Shown here: piece after piece, positions 46,047 to 54,900 of the stretch
Position numbering within the stretch: the stretch's first letter is position 1
Layout: every line of letters starts with the position of its first letter
Origin: Gemmatimonadales bacterium
GTDB lineage: Bacteria; Krumholzibacteriota; Krumholzibacteriia; LZORAL124-64-63
NCBI GenBank assembly: GCA_019038745.1
Contig: JAHOYV010000033.1
Coordinates: forward strand, 1 to 64,000
Direction of reading: 5' to 3'
Length of the DNA stretch: 64,000 bases
The notes under the pieces: generated by a model
Seen by the model: only the letters and a program-made list of their open reading frames with translations
Databases searched by the model: none
What the model was told of the DNA's origin: nothing
Position numbers and translations under genes: made by a program

Positions 46047-46202
46047 ATTTTTCCAACCCCGGCGATAGCTGACCCTGAACCCCACCCGGGAGTCATGGGT
46101 CGGGTTCGCTAGGTTGTTGTCTTTAAAATGGTTGCGCCTCAAAAAGTCGGCCCGGATCTTCTTCTGGCCTGATTGGAGCGGTGCGCCGTTGTGTGCTTTG
46201 TC
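46047..46202 (-). pseudogene. Possible remnant of a formylglycine-generating-enzyme-like (SUMF1/FGE) domain
   Basis: The rpe-ffh gap, otherwise empty, contains on the minus strand an open frame ending in IRADFLRRNHFKDNNLAN and then HDSRVGFRVSYRRGWKN before a TAA at 46047-46049. The pattern of Arg-rich RxxxRRN followed about 20 residues later by VGFRV closely resembles the C-terminal end of FGE-sulfatase domains. Upstream the frame runs into ffh antisense sequence and no longer resembles the family, and no start fits. I read it as a gene end left after deletion; chance resemblance cannot be excluded. Confidence 0.4.
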
Positions 46203-46316
46203 TGATCCTCTGGAGGGATTTTCCCTGCTGGAGGGTTGTAAGTGCGGTTTTTCCAGGAAAATTCTGGGGCCCGCCAAAGCCATTACTGAGCTTAGAATCG
46301 ACTTCAGGAGCCCGTT

Positions 46317-47654
46317 TTGTTCCAGGAATTGACCAAGCGTCTCGACGCCACGATGAAGAAATTGGCAGGGCAGGACCGCCTGACGGAGGAAAACGTCAAG
46401 GAGGCCCTGCGCGAGGTGCGTTTGGCGCTTCTTGAGGCTGATGTCAACTATGGCGTGGCCAAAAAGCTGGTCGCCAATATACGGACCAAAGCCCTGGGTG
46501 CGGATGTGCTGGGCAGTCTTACGCCGGCCCAGCAAGTGGTCAAAATCGTCAACGACGAGCTGGTTGCCCTGCTTGGCGGGCAAGCGGCCGAGTTGAACCT
46601 GGAAGCCGACAAGGGCATCGCCACGGTGATGGTCATGGGCCTGCAGGGCTCAGGTAAAACCACTTTTTGCGGGAAGCTGGCCAAGCGTCTGGTAAAGGAA
46701 GGGCGCAAGCCCATGCTCGTGGCGGCGGATATCTACCGTCCCGCGGCTATCGACCAGTTGCAGGTGATCGCCGGGAGCATCGATGTTCCGGTGCACAGTG
46801 ACCTGGAGCGCAAGAACGCCGCCCAGATCGTTAAACTGGGATTACGGAGAGCCAAGGACAACAAGTGTGATGTCCTGATCGTCGATACGGCCGGCCGGTT
46901 GCACATCGACGAAACGCTCATGAACGAGCTGAAGGCCATCGACAAGATCGTCCCCATGGGCGAGAAGCTCCTGGTTCTTGACGCAATGACGGGCCAAGAG
47001 GCAGTGAACATCGCTTCGGAATTCGCCGACCAGGTGGGTTTCGACGGAGCGGTACTGACCAAAATGGACGGCGATGCCAGAGGCGGCGCGGCACTCAGCG
47101 TCCTGGAAGTTACGGGTCGGCCGGTAAAATTGGTTGGTGTGGGAGAGAAGATGGACGACCTGGAGGTCTTCCATCCCGATCGAATGGCCAGCCGCATTCT
47201 GGGCATGGGCGATGTGTTGACGCTCATCGAGCAGGCCGAGGAGAAGATGGATCTGGACGAGGCCGAGAACATGGCCGCCAGATTCGCTTCCGGCCAGTTC
47301 AACCTGGAGGATTTCCAGGGCCAGATCAAACAAATGAAGAAGCTGGGTCCCTTGAAGGGCGTGCTCAAGATGTTGCCCGGAATGAACAATGACATGCTGG
47401 ACAAGGCCAACGTCGACGATAGCCAGTTCGCCAAGGTGGAAGCCATCATCAATTCGATGACTTTCGGGGAGAGGCGCAAGCCGGATATCATCAACGGGTC
47501 CCGGCGCAAGCGGATCGCGCGGGGCAGCGGGACCACGGTCTCGCAGGTGAACAAACTTTTGAAGCAGTACCGGGACATGCGGCGGATGATGAACCAAATC
47601 AACTCCGCCGGCGGGATCCAGGAATTTGGAGCCAAGGTTCTCGGTGGGCAATAG
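46317..47654 (+). CDS. ffh: Signal recognition particle GTPase Ffh
   Basis: SRP54 homologue of 445 aa. N domain (LTEENVKEALREVRLALLEADVNY), G domain with GLQGSGKTTFCGKLAK, DTAGRLHIDE and TKMDGDARGGAALSV, and the Met-rich M domain that binds 4.5S RNA and signal sequences (LGPLKGVLKMLPGM, RRKRIARGSGTTVSQVNKLL, MRRMMNQI). Start is TTG 46317, seven bases after AGGAG. It leads the ffh-rpsP-rimM-trmD-rplS string. Confidence 0.95.
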   Translation: MFQELTKRLDATMKKLAGQDRLTEENVKEALREVRLALLEADVNYGVAKKLVANIRTKALGADVLGSLTPAQQVVKIVNDELVALLGGQAAELNLEADKGIATVMVMGLQGSGKTTFCGKLAKRLVKEGRKPMLVAADIYRPAAIDQLQVIAGSIDVPVHSDLERKNAAQIVKLGLRRAKDNKCDVLIVDTAGRLHIDETLMNELKAIDKIVPMGEKLLVLDAMTGQEAVNIASEFADQVGFDGAVLTKMDGDARGGAALSVLEVTGRPVKLVGVGEKMDDLEVFHPDRMASRILGMGDVLTLIEQAEEKMDLDEAENMAARFASGQFNLEDFQGQIKQMKKLGPLKGVLKMLPGMNNDMLDKANVDDSQFAKVEAIINSMTFGERRKPDIINGSRRKRIARGSGTTVSQVNKLLKQYRDMRRMMNQINSAGGIQEFGAKVLGGQ

Positions 47655-47751
47655 CCCTGGTCGGTCGCTTCCTCTCGAAGCGGCCAAGGCAGGGCGAACG
47701 TACGCGGCGCGCATGGTGCGTGACGCGAAACCAACATGATGGAGGTTGATA

Positions 47752-48372
47752 GTGGCCACAACAATTCGACTGACCCGTATGGGCCGGAAAAAGCGTCCCT
47801 TCTACCGCATGGTCGTCCTGGACAGCCGTAAGCGGCGCGACGGCGCCTACCTCGCCAATCTGGGTTATTACAACCCGTTTTGTGACCCGGCTGAGGTTGA
47901 GCTGCATGCTGACGACGTAATCAACTGGTTGGGCAAGGGTGCGACGATGAGCGATACCGCCCGTAGCCTGTTGCGCGGTGAAGGGATTCTGTACCGGTGG
48001 TCCCTGGAAAAAGCAGGCCTGAGTGAAGAAGAAGTCAATGCCAAGATGACTGAATGGCGTCAGGCTTCGGACGACCGCAGGCAGAAGATCCAGGATGCCG
48101 TCGTGGCCAAGAAGGAAGCCAAAGAGGCTGCCGAGGCCAAGGCTTTGGAAGAAAAGGTCAAGGCCGAGGAAGAAGCCAAAGCCAAGGCGGAAGCCGAAGC
48201 AAGGGCGGAAGCAAAGGCCAAGGCCGATGCCGAAGCAAAGGCTGCCGAGGAGGCTGCTGCCGCTGAAGCCGCTGAAGCAGCGGAGGCTCCTGAAGCTGGT
48301 ACAGAGGAGACGGCCGCTGAGGCCAAGGCTGAAGAGCCCAAGAAGGAATCTGACGGGGAAGGCGAAAGTTGA
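47752..48372 (+). CDS. rpsP: 30S ribosomal protein S16 with long Ala/Lys/Glu-rich C-terminal extension
   Basis: S16 of 206 aa. GTG 47752 lies five bases after GGAGGT. The first ~85 residues are a normal S16 (IRLTRMGRKKRPFYRMVVLD, YLANLGYYNPF, WLGKGATMSDTARSLLR). The following ~120 residues are a low-complexity charged helix-like tail (KKEAKEAAEAKALEEKVKAE, then Ala-rich and finally acidic). Modest S16 extensions are common in FCB bacteria, but this one exceeds the ribosomal domain itself. Its job is unknown. Confidence 0.93.
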   Translation: MATTIRLTRMGRKKRPFYRMVVLDSRKRRDGAYLANLGYYNPFCDPAEVELHADDVINWLGKGATMSDTARSLLRGEGILYRWSLEKAGLSEEEVNAKMTEWRQASDDRRQKIQDAVVAKKEAKEAAEAKALEEKVKAEEEAKAKAEAEARAEAKAKADAEAKAAEEAAAAEAAEAAEAPEAGTEETAAEAKAEEPKKESDGEGES

Positions 48373-48806
48373 ACGGCCACGAAGAGGAAACTCCGGTGAG
48401 CCCGGAAGAATCCTCCAGCCAGGAGAAAGCCGTGGAGGGCGTAAGCCATCCCGCCGCTCCTGCCGAGGACCCGAATGATTCCGTGGACGGCAAGGAAGGT
48501 TCTGTCGAGTCTGATTCGGCTGAACCGGAGTCTGCTGCAACGGAATCAGAGGAGTTGAACATCGGCCAGGAACAGGTGCTGGAGCTGATCTCCTACATTG
48601 TAGTGAATCTGGTGGAGCATCCCGAAGAGGTGACCGTCGATATTGCCCAACGGCAAGGACGGGATATTTTCCAGGTCCGGGTCCATCAGGAAGACCTGGG
48701 CAAGGTCATCGGCAAGGGTGGGCAAACCGCTCGTGCCCTGCGGGTGCTTCTGATGGCGGTCAGTGCCAGAACGAACCAGCGTATCGGGCTGGAAATCGTT
48801 GAGTGA
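48369..48806 (+). CDS. khpA: KH-domain RNA-binding protein (KhpA/YlqC type) with acidic N-terminal extension
   Basis: The C-terminal ~80 residues of this 145-aa ORF form a KhpA-like KH domain (VLELISYIVVNLVEHPEEVTV, GxxG loop in LGKVIGKGGQTARALR). The N-terminal ~63 residues are Ser/Glu/Pro-rich and acidic, absent from typical 75-80-aa family members. The ORF-track start is TTG 48369, overlapping the rpsP stop by four bases; GTG 48396, preceded by AGAGGAA, is an equal candidate. KhpA proteins bind RNA as dimers and partner with KhpB; location between rpsP and rimM is conserved widely. Confidence 0.88.
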   Translation: MNGHEEETPVSPEESSSQEKAVEGVSHPAAPAEDPNDSVDGKEGSVESDSAEPESAATESEELNIGQEQVLELISYIVVNLVEHPEEVTVDIAQRQGRDIFQVRVHQEDLGKVIGKGGQTARALRVLLMAVSARTNQRIGLEIVE

Positions 48807-48807
48807 C

Positions 48808-49326
48808 ATGGACCGTTTTATCGCCATCGGCGAGGTCGTCAAGGCCGTAGGTTTGCGGGGCGAGGTCAAACTCTACCCGCTCCTGGACTTTTTTGAACCC
48901 CTGCTCGACAGCGGGTTCCTGATCTGGGATGACGGCGCCGAGGTGGAAGTTGTTGGCCACCGGGTGAATGGAAACACCGTGGTTTTGAAGGTCAGTGGAA
49001 TGACTGATCGGACCGCGGCCGAAGGTCTGGTGGGACGTAGCCTGGGTTTTGACCGGGATAACTATCTCCAGGATGATTTCCCTCGGCCCGACGGAGGGCT
49101 GCCTTTCCGGTATTTGGGCCGGCTGGTAGAAACGGTTTCTGGAGAGGTCGTAGGCGTGGTCGAGGAAGTCCGTTTCACCGTCAGCAACTACCTACTGGTG
49201 GTGGCTGGGGAGAAAATGGAGATCCTGATCCCGGCTGTGGAACCGATTCTGCTTCTGAATCTAGGTCTGAGTGGAAATTTGGTGATTGACCCTCCGGAAG
49301 GCCTGTTGGATGTCCAATCCGGTTGA
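48808..49326 (+). CDS. rimM: 16S rRNA processing protein RimM
   Basis: Ribosome maturation factor of 172 aa that binds S19 on the 30S head. N-terminal RimM domain (FIAIGEVVKAVGLRGEVKLY) and C-terminal PRC-barrel (FRYLGRLVETVSGEVVGVVEE ... ILIPAVEPILLLNL). ATG 48808 lies one base after the KH-gene stop; the track's 48763 start is inside that gene. Confidence 0.93.
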   Translation: MDRFIAIGEVVKAVGLRGEVKLYPLLDFFEPLLDSGFLIWDDGAEVEVVGHRVNGNTVVLKVSGMTDRTAAEGLVGRSLGFDRDNYLQDDFPRPDGGLPFRYLGRLVETVSGEVVGVVEEVRFTVSNYLLVVAGEKMEILIPAVEPILLLNLGLSGNLVIDPPEGLLDVQSG

Positions 49327-50044
49327 GCGACCCGTCATAAAAATATTGACCCTGTTTCCGGACATGGTCCGGAGCGTCCTGGAAACCAGTATTCCGGGTC
49401 GGGCCCAGAGACAGGGACAGGTGGACTATCAAGTCGTGGACATCCGGGACTTCGCGGTGGACAAGCATCGCACGGTGGATGACACGGCTTACGGAGGCGG
49501 GGCCGGCATGATCATGATGGCGCCGCCGGTGGTCGAAGCGGTTGAATCCTGCCGGGTGCGGGACGATGCCACGGTGATCCTGACCACACCCCAGGGTGAG
49601 GTGTTCGATGAGGAACTCACGCTGGAACTGGTCGAGGATCTGCAGGTAAAGGGCGAACTTGTCCTGATCTGCGGCCACTACAAGGGAGTGGATGAACGGG
49701 CTCGGGATCTTGTGGTAAACCGGGAGATCTCCATCGGCGACTTCGTTTTGTCCGGCGGGGAACTGCCGGCCCTGGTGATCGCCGATGCCCTGGTCCGGCG
49801 ATTGGAAGGAGTTCTGCACAACGAGGACTCCGCCAATAACGATAGTTTTACCGAATTGCGCGGAGGTGGCCTGGATTGTCAGTGGTACACCAAACCGCCG
49901 GCCTATCGTGGTCTGGAAGTTCCCGAGGTTCTGCTCTCGGGACACCACGCGAAGATTGAACAATGGCGTCTGGAACAGGCCGCCGGTCGGACTAGGGACC
50001 GGAGACCGGATTTGTTACCGGATGAGCAGGATGATACGTCCTGA
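49310..50044 (+). CDS. trmD: tRNA m1G37 methyltransferase TrmD
   Basis: SAM-dependent enzyme of 244 aa with the SPOUT trefoil knot. KILTLFPDM opening, DDTAYGGGAGMIMMAPPVVEA, ICGHYKGVDERARD (usually YEGIDER), and the knot region ISIGDFVLSGGELPALVIAD are present. ATG 49310 overlaps rimM by 17 bases. Confidence 0.95.
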   Translation: MSNPVERPVIKILTLFPDMVRSVLETSIPGRAQRQGQVDYQVVDIRDFAVDKHRTVDDTAYGGGAGMIMMAPPVVEAVESCRVRDDATVILTTPQGEVFDEELTLELVEDLQVKGELVLICGHYKGVDERARDLVVNREISIGDFVLSGGELPALVIADALVRRLEGVLHNEDSANNDSFTELRGGGLDCQWYTKPPAYRGLEVPEVLLSGHHAKIEQWRLEQAAGRTRDRRPDLLPDEQDDTS

Positions 50045-50138
50045 CGGACGAGACATCGGGACCTTGGGAATTTTGGTACTAGTTTCTTGAAGTTGGTAAA
50101 GGTCGGCCGCGTAGTGAAAAACGGCGGACCGTTGGAGA

Positions 50139-50161
50139 CCGGAAAGCCTTTGGCCTTCCGG
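50139..50161 (+). promoter_or_regulatory. Hairpin in the rplS leader
   Basis: CCGGAAAGCC (50139-50148) can pair with GGCCTTCCGG (50152-50161) around a TTT loop with one mismatch, ending five bases before the AGGAGG ribosome site of rplS. Ribosomal-protein leaders often carry autoregulatory structures; this one is not assignable to a named motif. No T-tract follows. Confidence 0.4.
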
Positions 50162-50177
50162 ACTATAGGAGGCAGAG

Positions 50178-50522
50178 ATGAACATCGTAGAAACAATGCG
50201 GAGCACCGGGCTGAGGGATGATCTTCCCGATTTCAACATCGGGGACACCATCAGTGTCGGTGTCCGGATCCAGGAGGCCGGTAAAACCCGGATCCAGACT
50301 TTCATCGGGGCCGTGATCGCGCGCCGGGGCACCGGCCTTGAGGCCACCGTCATGGTGCGCAAGATTTCCGGCGGCATTGCCGTGGAGCGCATTTTTCCGC
50401 TGGAGTCACCGAACGTGGACTCCATTGCAGTCAAAAAGCGGGGCCGGATCCGTCGGGCCAAGCTCTACTATCTGCGCGAGCGCACCGGTCGCAAGGCTCG
50501 TATCCGCGAAGCCCGTCGGTAA
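50178..50522 (+). CDS. rplS: 50S ribosomal protein L19
   Basis: Ribosomal protein of 114 aa with typical L19 sequence: LPDFNIGDTISVGVRIQEAG, RIQTFIGAVIARRGTGLEAT, VERIFPLESPNVDSIAV and RRAKLYYLRERTGRKARI. Excellent ribosome site (AGGAGG) and conserved order trmD-rplS. Confidence 0.97.
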   Translation: MNIVETMRSTGLRDDLPDFNIGDTISVGVRIQEAGKTRIQTFIGAVIARRGTGLEATVMVRKISGGIAVERIFPLESPNVDSIAVKKRGRIRRAKLYYLRERTGRKARIREARR

Positions 50523-50525
50523 ACC

Positions 50526-51158
50526 GTGTCGGCCGCAGGCAGCTCTCTGGCCCGGTTCGATTACCGGAAGTCGGAGGGTGGCCGCCTGCTTTTGGCCGGG
50601 GTGGACGAGGCAGGGCGTGGTAGCTGGGCCGGTCCCGTGGTTGCCGCTGCGGTAATGTTGCCCGACCGCTGGTGTCCGGAGCGGTTGGACGACAGCAAAA
50701 AGCTCTCTGCCCGGGTCCGTGAAGATCTGTGCCGCGAGATTATCTCAAGCGCCCTCTGCTGGGGCGCTTGTGCTGTATCGGCGGCAGTCATTGACCGTAC
50801 CGATATCCTGAGGGCTACTTTGTCCGCCATGGGAACCTCCGTTCGCAAGTTGAATCCTTCTCCACAGCTGGTTCTTGTCGATGGTTTGCAAAAGCCGGAT
50901 CTGCTCGTACCTGCCGAGACAGTCGTCAAAGGCGACGCTACCAGTTCGGCCATCGCTGCAGCCAGCATCCTGGCCAAGGTGTTTCGGGACCGAATCATGG
51001 TCGCCTGGGATCGATACTTCCCCGGGTACGGGTTCGCAGCCCACAAGGGGTACGGGGCTGCAACTCATCAGGCGGCGTTGCGTGAAATGGGGCCCTGTAT
51101 CCTGCATCGCTTCAGCTACAAACCCATTGCGGAATTGGATCAAGGCCGCCTCTTCTGA
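50526..51158 (+). CDS. rnhB: Ribonuclease HII
   Basis: Endonuclease of 210 aa that removes ribonucleotides and RNA from RNA-DNA hybrids. Active-site motifs LAGVDEAGRGSWAGPVVAAA, VDGLQKPDL, KGDATSSAIAAASILAKVFRD and YGFAAHKGYGAATHQAAL are intact. The start (GTG 50526) follows the rplS stop by three bases; its ribosome site is poor, so it may be coupled to rplS translation. Confidence 0.94.
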   Translation: MSAAGSSLARFDYRKSEGGRLLLAGVDEAGRGSWAGPVVAAAVMLPDRWCPERLDDSKKLSARVREDLCREIISSALCWGACAVSAAVIDRTDILRATLSAMGTSVRKLNPSPQLVLVDGLQKPDLLVPAETVVKGDATSSAIAAASILAKVFRDRIMVAWDRYFPGYGFAAHKGYGAATHQAALREMGPCILHRFSYKPIAELDQGRLF

Positions 51159-51256
51159 TTGACCCGTCTCCATTGCCCGGATTGGCCCGGTTCTTCCACC
51201 TATCGGGTTGGGTAGATATTTCTTGGGGACTGTTTCGATAATGATGGCTCCTCCCA

Positions 51257-51634
51257 TTGGTGGTTTTCAATTTGGCGCAAGGGCATTCCCTCGGGGAATG
51301 GGGGGAGGAATTGGCCCTCCAGTTTCTGGTTAAATGCGGGTATCGGTGCATGGCCAAGCGGTTCCGTCGGCCGGGAGGAGAAATCGATCTGGTGCTTCGC
51401 CGGGGTGATATACTGGTCTTCGTTGAAGTGAAGATCAGGGGGCCCGGAAGTCTTGCTCCCGCAGAGTATTGGGTCCACCCTCGTCAACTCCAACGGATGC
51501 GCCGTTTGGCGAGGGTCTGGCTGTCCGAGGGCGGTGGTTGTCCACCGGGAGGATGCCGTTTCGACGTGGTGGCCATTGATTTTGCGGGAGAGGATGAGGG
51601 GCTTAGCCTGCGGCATCACGTGGGGGTCGGTTGA
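51257..51634 (+). CDS. yraN: YraN/UPF0102-family endonuclease-like protein
   Basis: Protein of 125 aa with the family pattern SLGEWGEELALQFLVKCGYR, RRPGGEIDLVLRRGDILVFVEVKIRG, i.e. the nuclease-like GEIDLV...FVEVK core. Function is unproven. The usual position after rnhB strengthens the call. The start is uncertain: TTG 51257 per track, with another TTG five codons downstream. Confidence 0.88.
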   Translation: MVVFNLAQGHSLGEWGEELALQFLVKCGYRCMAKRFRRPGGEIDLVLRRGDILVFVEVKIRGPGSLAPAEYWVHPRQLQRMRRLARVWLSEGGGCPPGGCRFDVVAIDFAGEDEGLSLRHHVGVG

Positions 51635-51919
51635 TCCAGTTGCAGAAGTGGCGCCACGGTTAAGACGGGAGCCTACAATCCCCGATGGGATTGCCGGAGT
51701 GGGCCAGTGTCCGTATTGTCAGTACGGGGCCCGGTTTCCGGTGTCTCCCGGCCTGGAGTCCGACTAGGGATGCGTTCCAAAGCAGGGGCATGCATCCGAC
51801 AAGCTGGTTGATATTCCAGGTAACACTGACCGCGCGGTTACGTAAGGGATTGTCAACTCCGGTTGACGTCTTCCATTCGGATGTTGGCTGGTCATCAACA
51901 AGCACAGCGAGGATCCGAA
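51635..51919. other. Leader region before the subtilase gene, with an inverted repeat
   Basis: No gene is seen in these 285 bases. GTCAAC (51852-51857) and GTTGAC (51862-51867) form a perfect inverted repeat around TCCG, about 55 bases before the subtilase ATG; a second small repeat CCGTA/TACGG lies near 51710-51726. Either could be an operator or a hairpin. No clear -10/-35 pair was found. Confidence 0.4.
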
Positions 51920-54900
51920 ATGAGCGTTTCCCGTACAGAACGCGTTCGACACATGGCCCAGGCTGCACCCCACCTGCGCTTGGCCCCTCGCGCTGCCGCA
52001 TTCTGTCGGTTTGGATCCCCTCCGGTCACCCGGTTCGCTCCGGTTTTGCTGGTGCTCGTGGGGATCCTGCCGGCGGTCTTTTTTCCTGCTTTTGTATTTG
52101 CTTCCCCTTTCGAAGAACTGGATTCGACTTTTCCCAAACCTGTCCCATTGGTAGATGCCGACGCCAACGGTGTGGAGGATCTCCTGGATCAGTGGCTGAA
52201 TGGTTCCAGGAGTTGGGAAGAGCTGCGGAGTACTGCCGGGGCGCCCAGTTTTATCCAGGCTTCGCCCGCCCCAAAATCGATTCCGGCTTCAGGTCCGTGG
52301 GCCGAAGGAGGGCTGCGGGTAATTCGTCTGGGTTCGGTTTCCGGGGATCTGCACCGGGCCCGGGAACGAGCAGCGGGAATCGGTCGTTGCGATCTTATCC
52401 ATTCCCTGGATCGTTTCGGAGGAGTGGCCGTCCTTGGGGTGGACCAACGGGGCTTGGCTGCGTTCCTGAAGGAAACTCCAGGGGGCAGGATTCTGCTCGA
52501 TCGGGAAGGAGTCCCGGCTCTCAATACGAGTCGCACACTTTCGGGAGCGGACCAGGCCGCGGCAGGACATTGGACAGTGGGGGAGGATTGGTCCTCTTCC
52601 GTGGCCATTCTGGATTCGGGATGTGACACGGCCCACGGGGACCTGGGGGATTATCTGGATGATGATCTGGACGGCCCTGCTCCTGCGGTTGGTGACGCCA
52701 ACGACTGGTGGCCCGCCGATTCTGGCTGGCCGACCGCCCAGCGTTACAAGGTCGTCGGCTGGAAGGATGTAACGAACGATTTTCCTTCTGCCGTCGGGCC
52801 GTGGGACTACCACCACCATGGAACCGCTTTGGCCTCGGTGGTGGCCGGCAGTGGCTTGGTGGATCCGGCCTACCGAGGGATGGCGCCGATGGCGCATCTT
52901 ACCGTAGTAAAATTTTATGATTTCGATGAAACATGGCACACTTGGGCCGGGGATTTCCTGGCAGCCTGTGACTGGACTCTGGAAAATCTGGATTTGTACC
53001 GCATCCGAACCGTCCTGATGGCCGTCAATTGGGAAGTGGATGCCGGAATTACCGAGGCAATGGCCGCCTTTGTGGATCAGGGTGTCTTGCCGGTGGCGGC
53101 CATGGGAAACTTTGGCCCTGAATCCGGCTCTGGAGGTTTTCCCGCTTCATTAGCCGATGTGCTTACCGTTGGTGCGGTGGATGAAACAGGCGCCGTTTCC
53201 AATTTCAGTGGACGTGGTTTGATGGGGACGGATAAGCCTGATCTGGTTGCGCCGGGGGGTGGTCTTCTCCAAAGCGGCGGTCGCATCACGGTCTGCGACA
53301 ATGAACCAAACGATTCCTACAGCGGGCGACAGGGAACCAGTCTGGCGGCGGCCCACGCAGCGGGAGCTCTTACCCTGTTGAACGAGGCCCTACGAAAAAG
53401 CGGGTTGGAGATGCCTCGGGACCGGGCAAGTACCCTGACCCGCAAGGCCCTCCTTAAAGCAACCTGCGCCCGGGTGGATTTCGCCGAAAACGCTTTGGGT
53501 ACCGGACACGAGGTCCTGCCTAGTCAGGTGGATCCGGACACTATCCGGGGCTGGGGACTGCTGCGTGTCGATGCTGCGATTGAAGCCGCCTTGAAGCCAA
53601 TTCCTCCCGGTGGTAATGATCAGGATTTCATCTCCAGTGATTGGTCTCGTCTGGTGGTGGCGAGGAGGTTGATTCTGCGGGAAGGAATCAATTACGAAAT
53701 CGAAGTGACCCCCTCCAGTGGCCTGGACGTTGTTCTCGAGGTTGTGGATCCTCGCTGGCTGGACAAATTCGACTGGATGGACAATTGCATTCGAGTGGAT
53801 GCAAAGGGATCGGGGTTGGCGGAGAAAACCTACTTCAGACCCAATTCGAACCAGTTCCTGGTTTTGGCTGTTAAGAGGGTTTCCGGTTTCGGCTCGGTCA
53901 CGTTGAAAGTCCAGGAAACCGACGAATTGGAAGTGTCGCGTGGTGTTACTTCGTTGCCGGGCCACATTTCCGGACCCCCCAACTACGGAACCCTGGCCGG
54001 TCAGAGTGTGCCCTCAATGGTGGTTTCCTCGCTTGTAAGTGTGGATCCCCAGGCCAGGGCAGTGAACGTTCTGGACCTGGCCGGACGAGGACTTCCCGAC
54101 TGGCCGGTCTTTTTGTTTCCTCATATTTCGAGTCTGGGCGGACTTACCCAACCCCTGGTCTGGGATTTGGACGGAATCAGTGGTGATGAGATCGTGGTGG
54201 CTTCCGCATTCGGCTCCGTCTATTTCTTCGAAGGGAATGGGCAGTATGAGGAAGTGCCCCTGACCTTCAACCTGGAGCTTACCGCCCCGGTCGGCTGGCT
54301 GGCCTGGGATGGACGTCCACTGGTGACGACGGTAGATAGGGGCGGGACGGTCCATTCCTTTACCATGGGATCAGAACTTGAATGGAGTCGGGACCTGGCA
54401 AGTCAATTTCCACTACCGCCGGCCGTGGGACAGTTGATCGGAGGGGGAAGCGAGGAGTTGGTGGTCTCCTTCGCCGGGGGACTGATCGCTGCGTTGGATT
54501 ATAATGGCAGCATGCTGGCCGGCTGGCCCGTGGATCTGGGTGTGGAATTGAGTTCTCCTCCAGTCCTTTGCGACATGGATGGCGATGGTTTCCATGAAGT
54601 GATTCAGCCTGTTCTGGATCAGGCGACAGGGACGTTGTCTACCATTGTTCTGAGGGGCAATGGACAACCAGGGCCCGGGAATGGAGCTGTCATCCAGCCT
54701 GCGGGTGGGGGAAATTGGGTGGCCGCATCTTTTCCGGTGGTTGCGGGGGGTTTTGTAGAGGGTGATTTGAGGGTCACCTTGGCCGGCTTGCATGACAACG
54801 GCGGGGTGGGTGAGGACGCTGTTTGGTCTATGGGATTAGGCCAGCTCCTGACCGATGGGAATTCAAGTTACAGACGATTACCTGGTTTCGCCCTGAGAGG

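Noticed and set aside
46733-47764. 343-aa minus-strand ORF (and the overlapping 305-aa ORF)
   Set aside because: Both are antisense to ffh, which has all SRP GTPase motifs.
47599-48540. 313-aa minus-strand ORF with Gly/Phe/Leu-rich repeats
   Set aside because: It is the reverse complement of the Ala/Lys/Glu-rich S16 tail, so the repeats are an antisense artefact.
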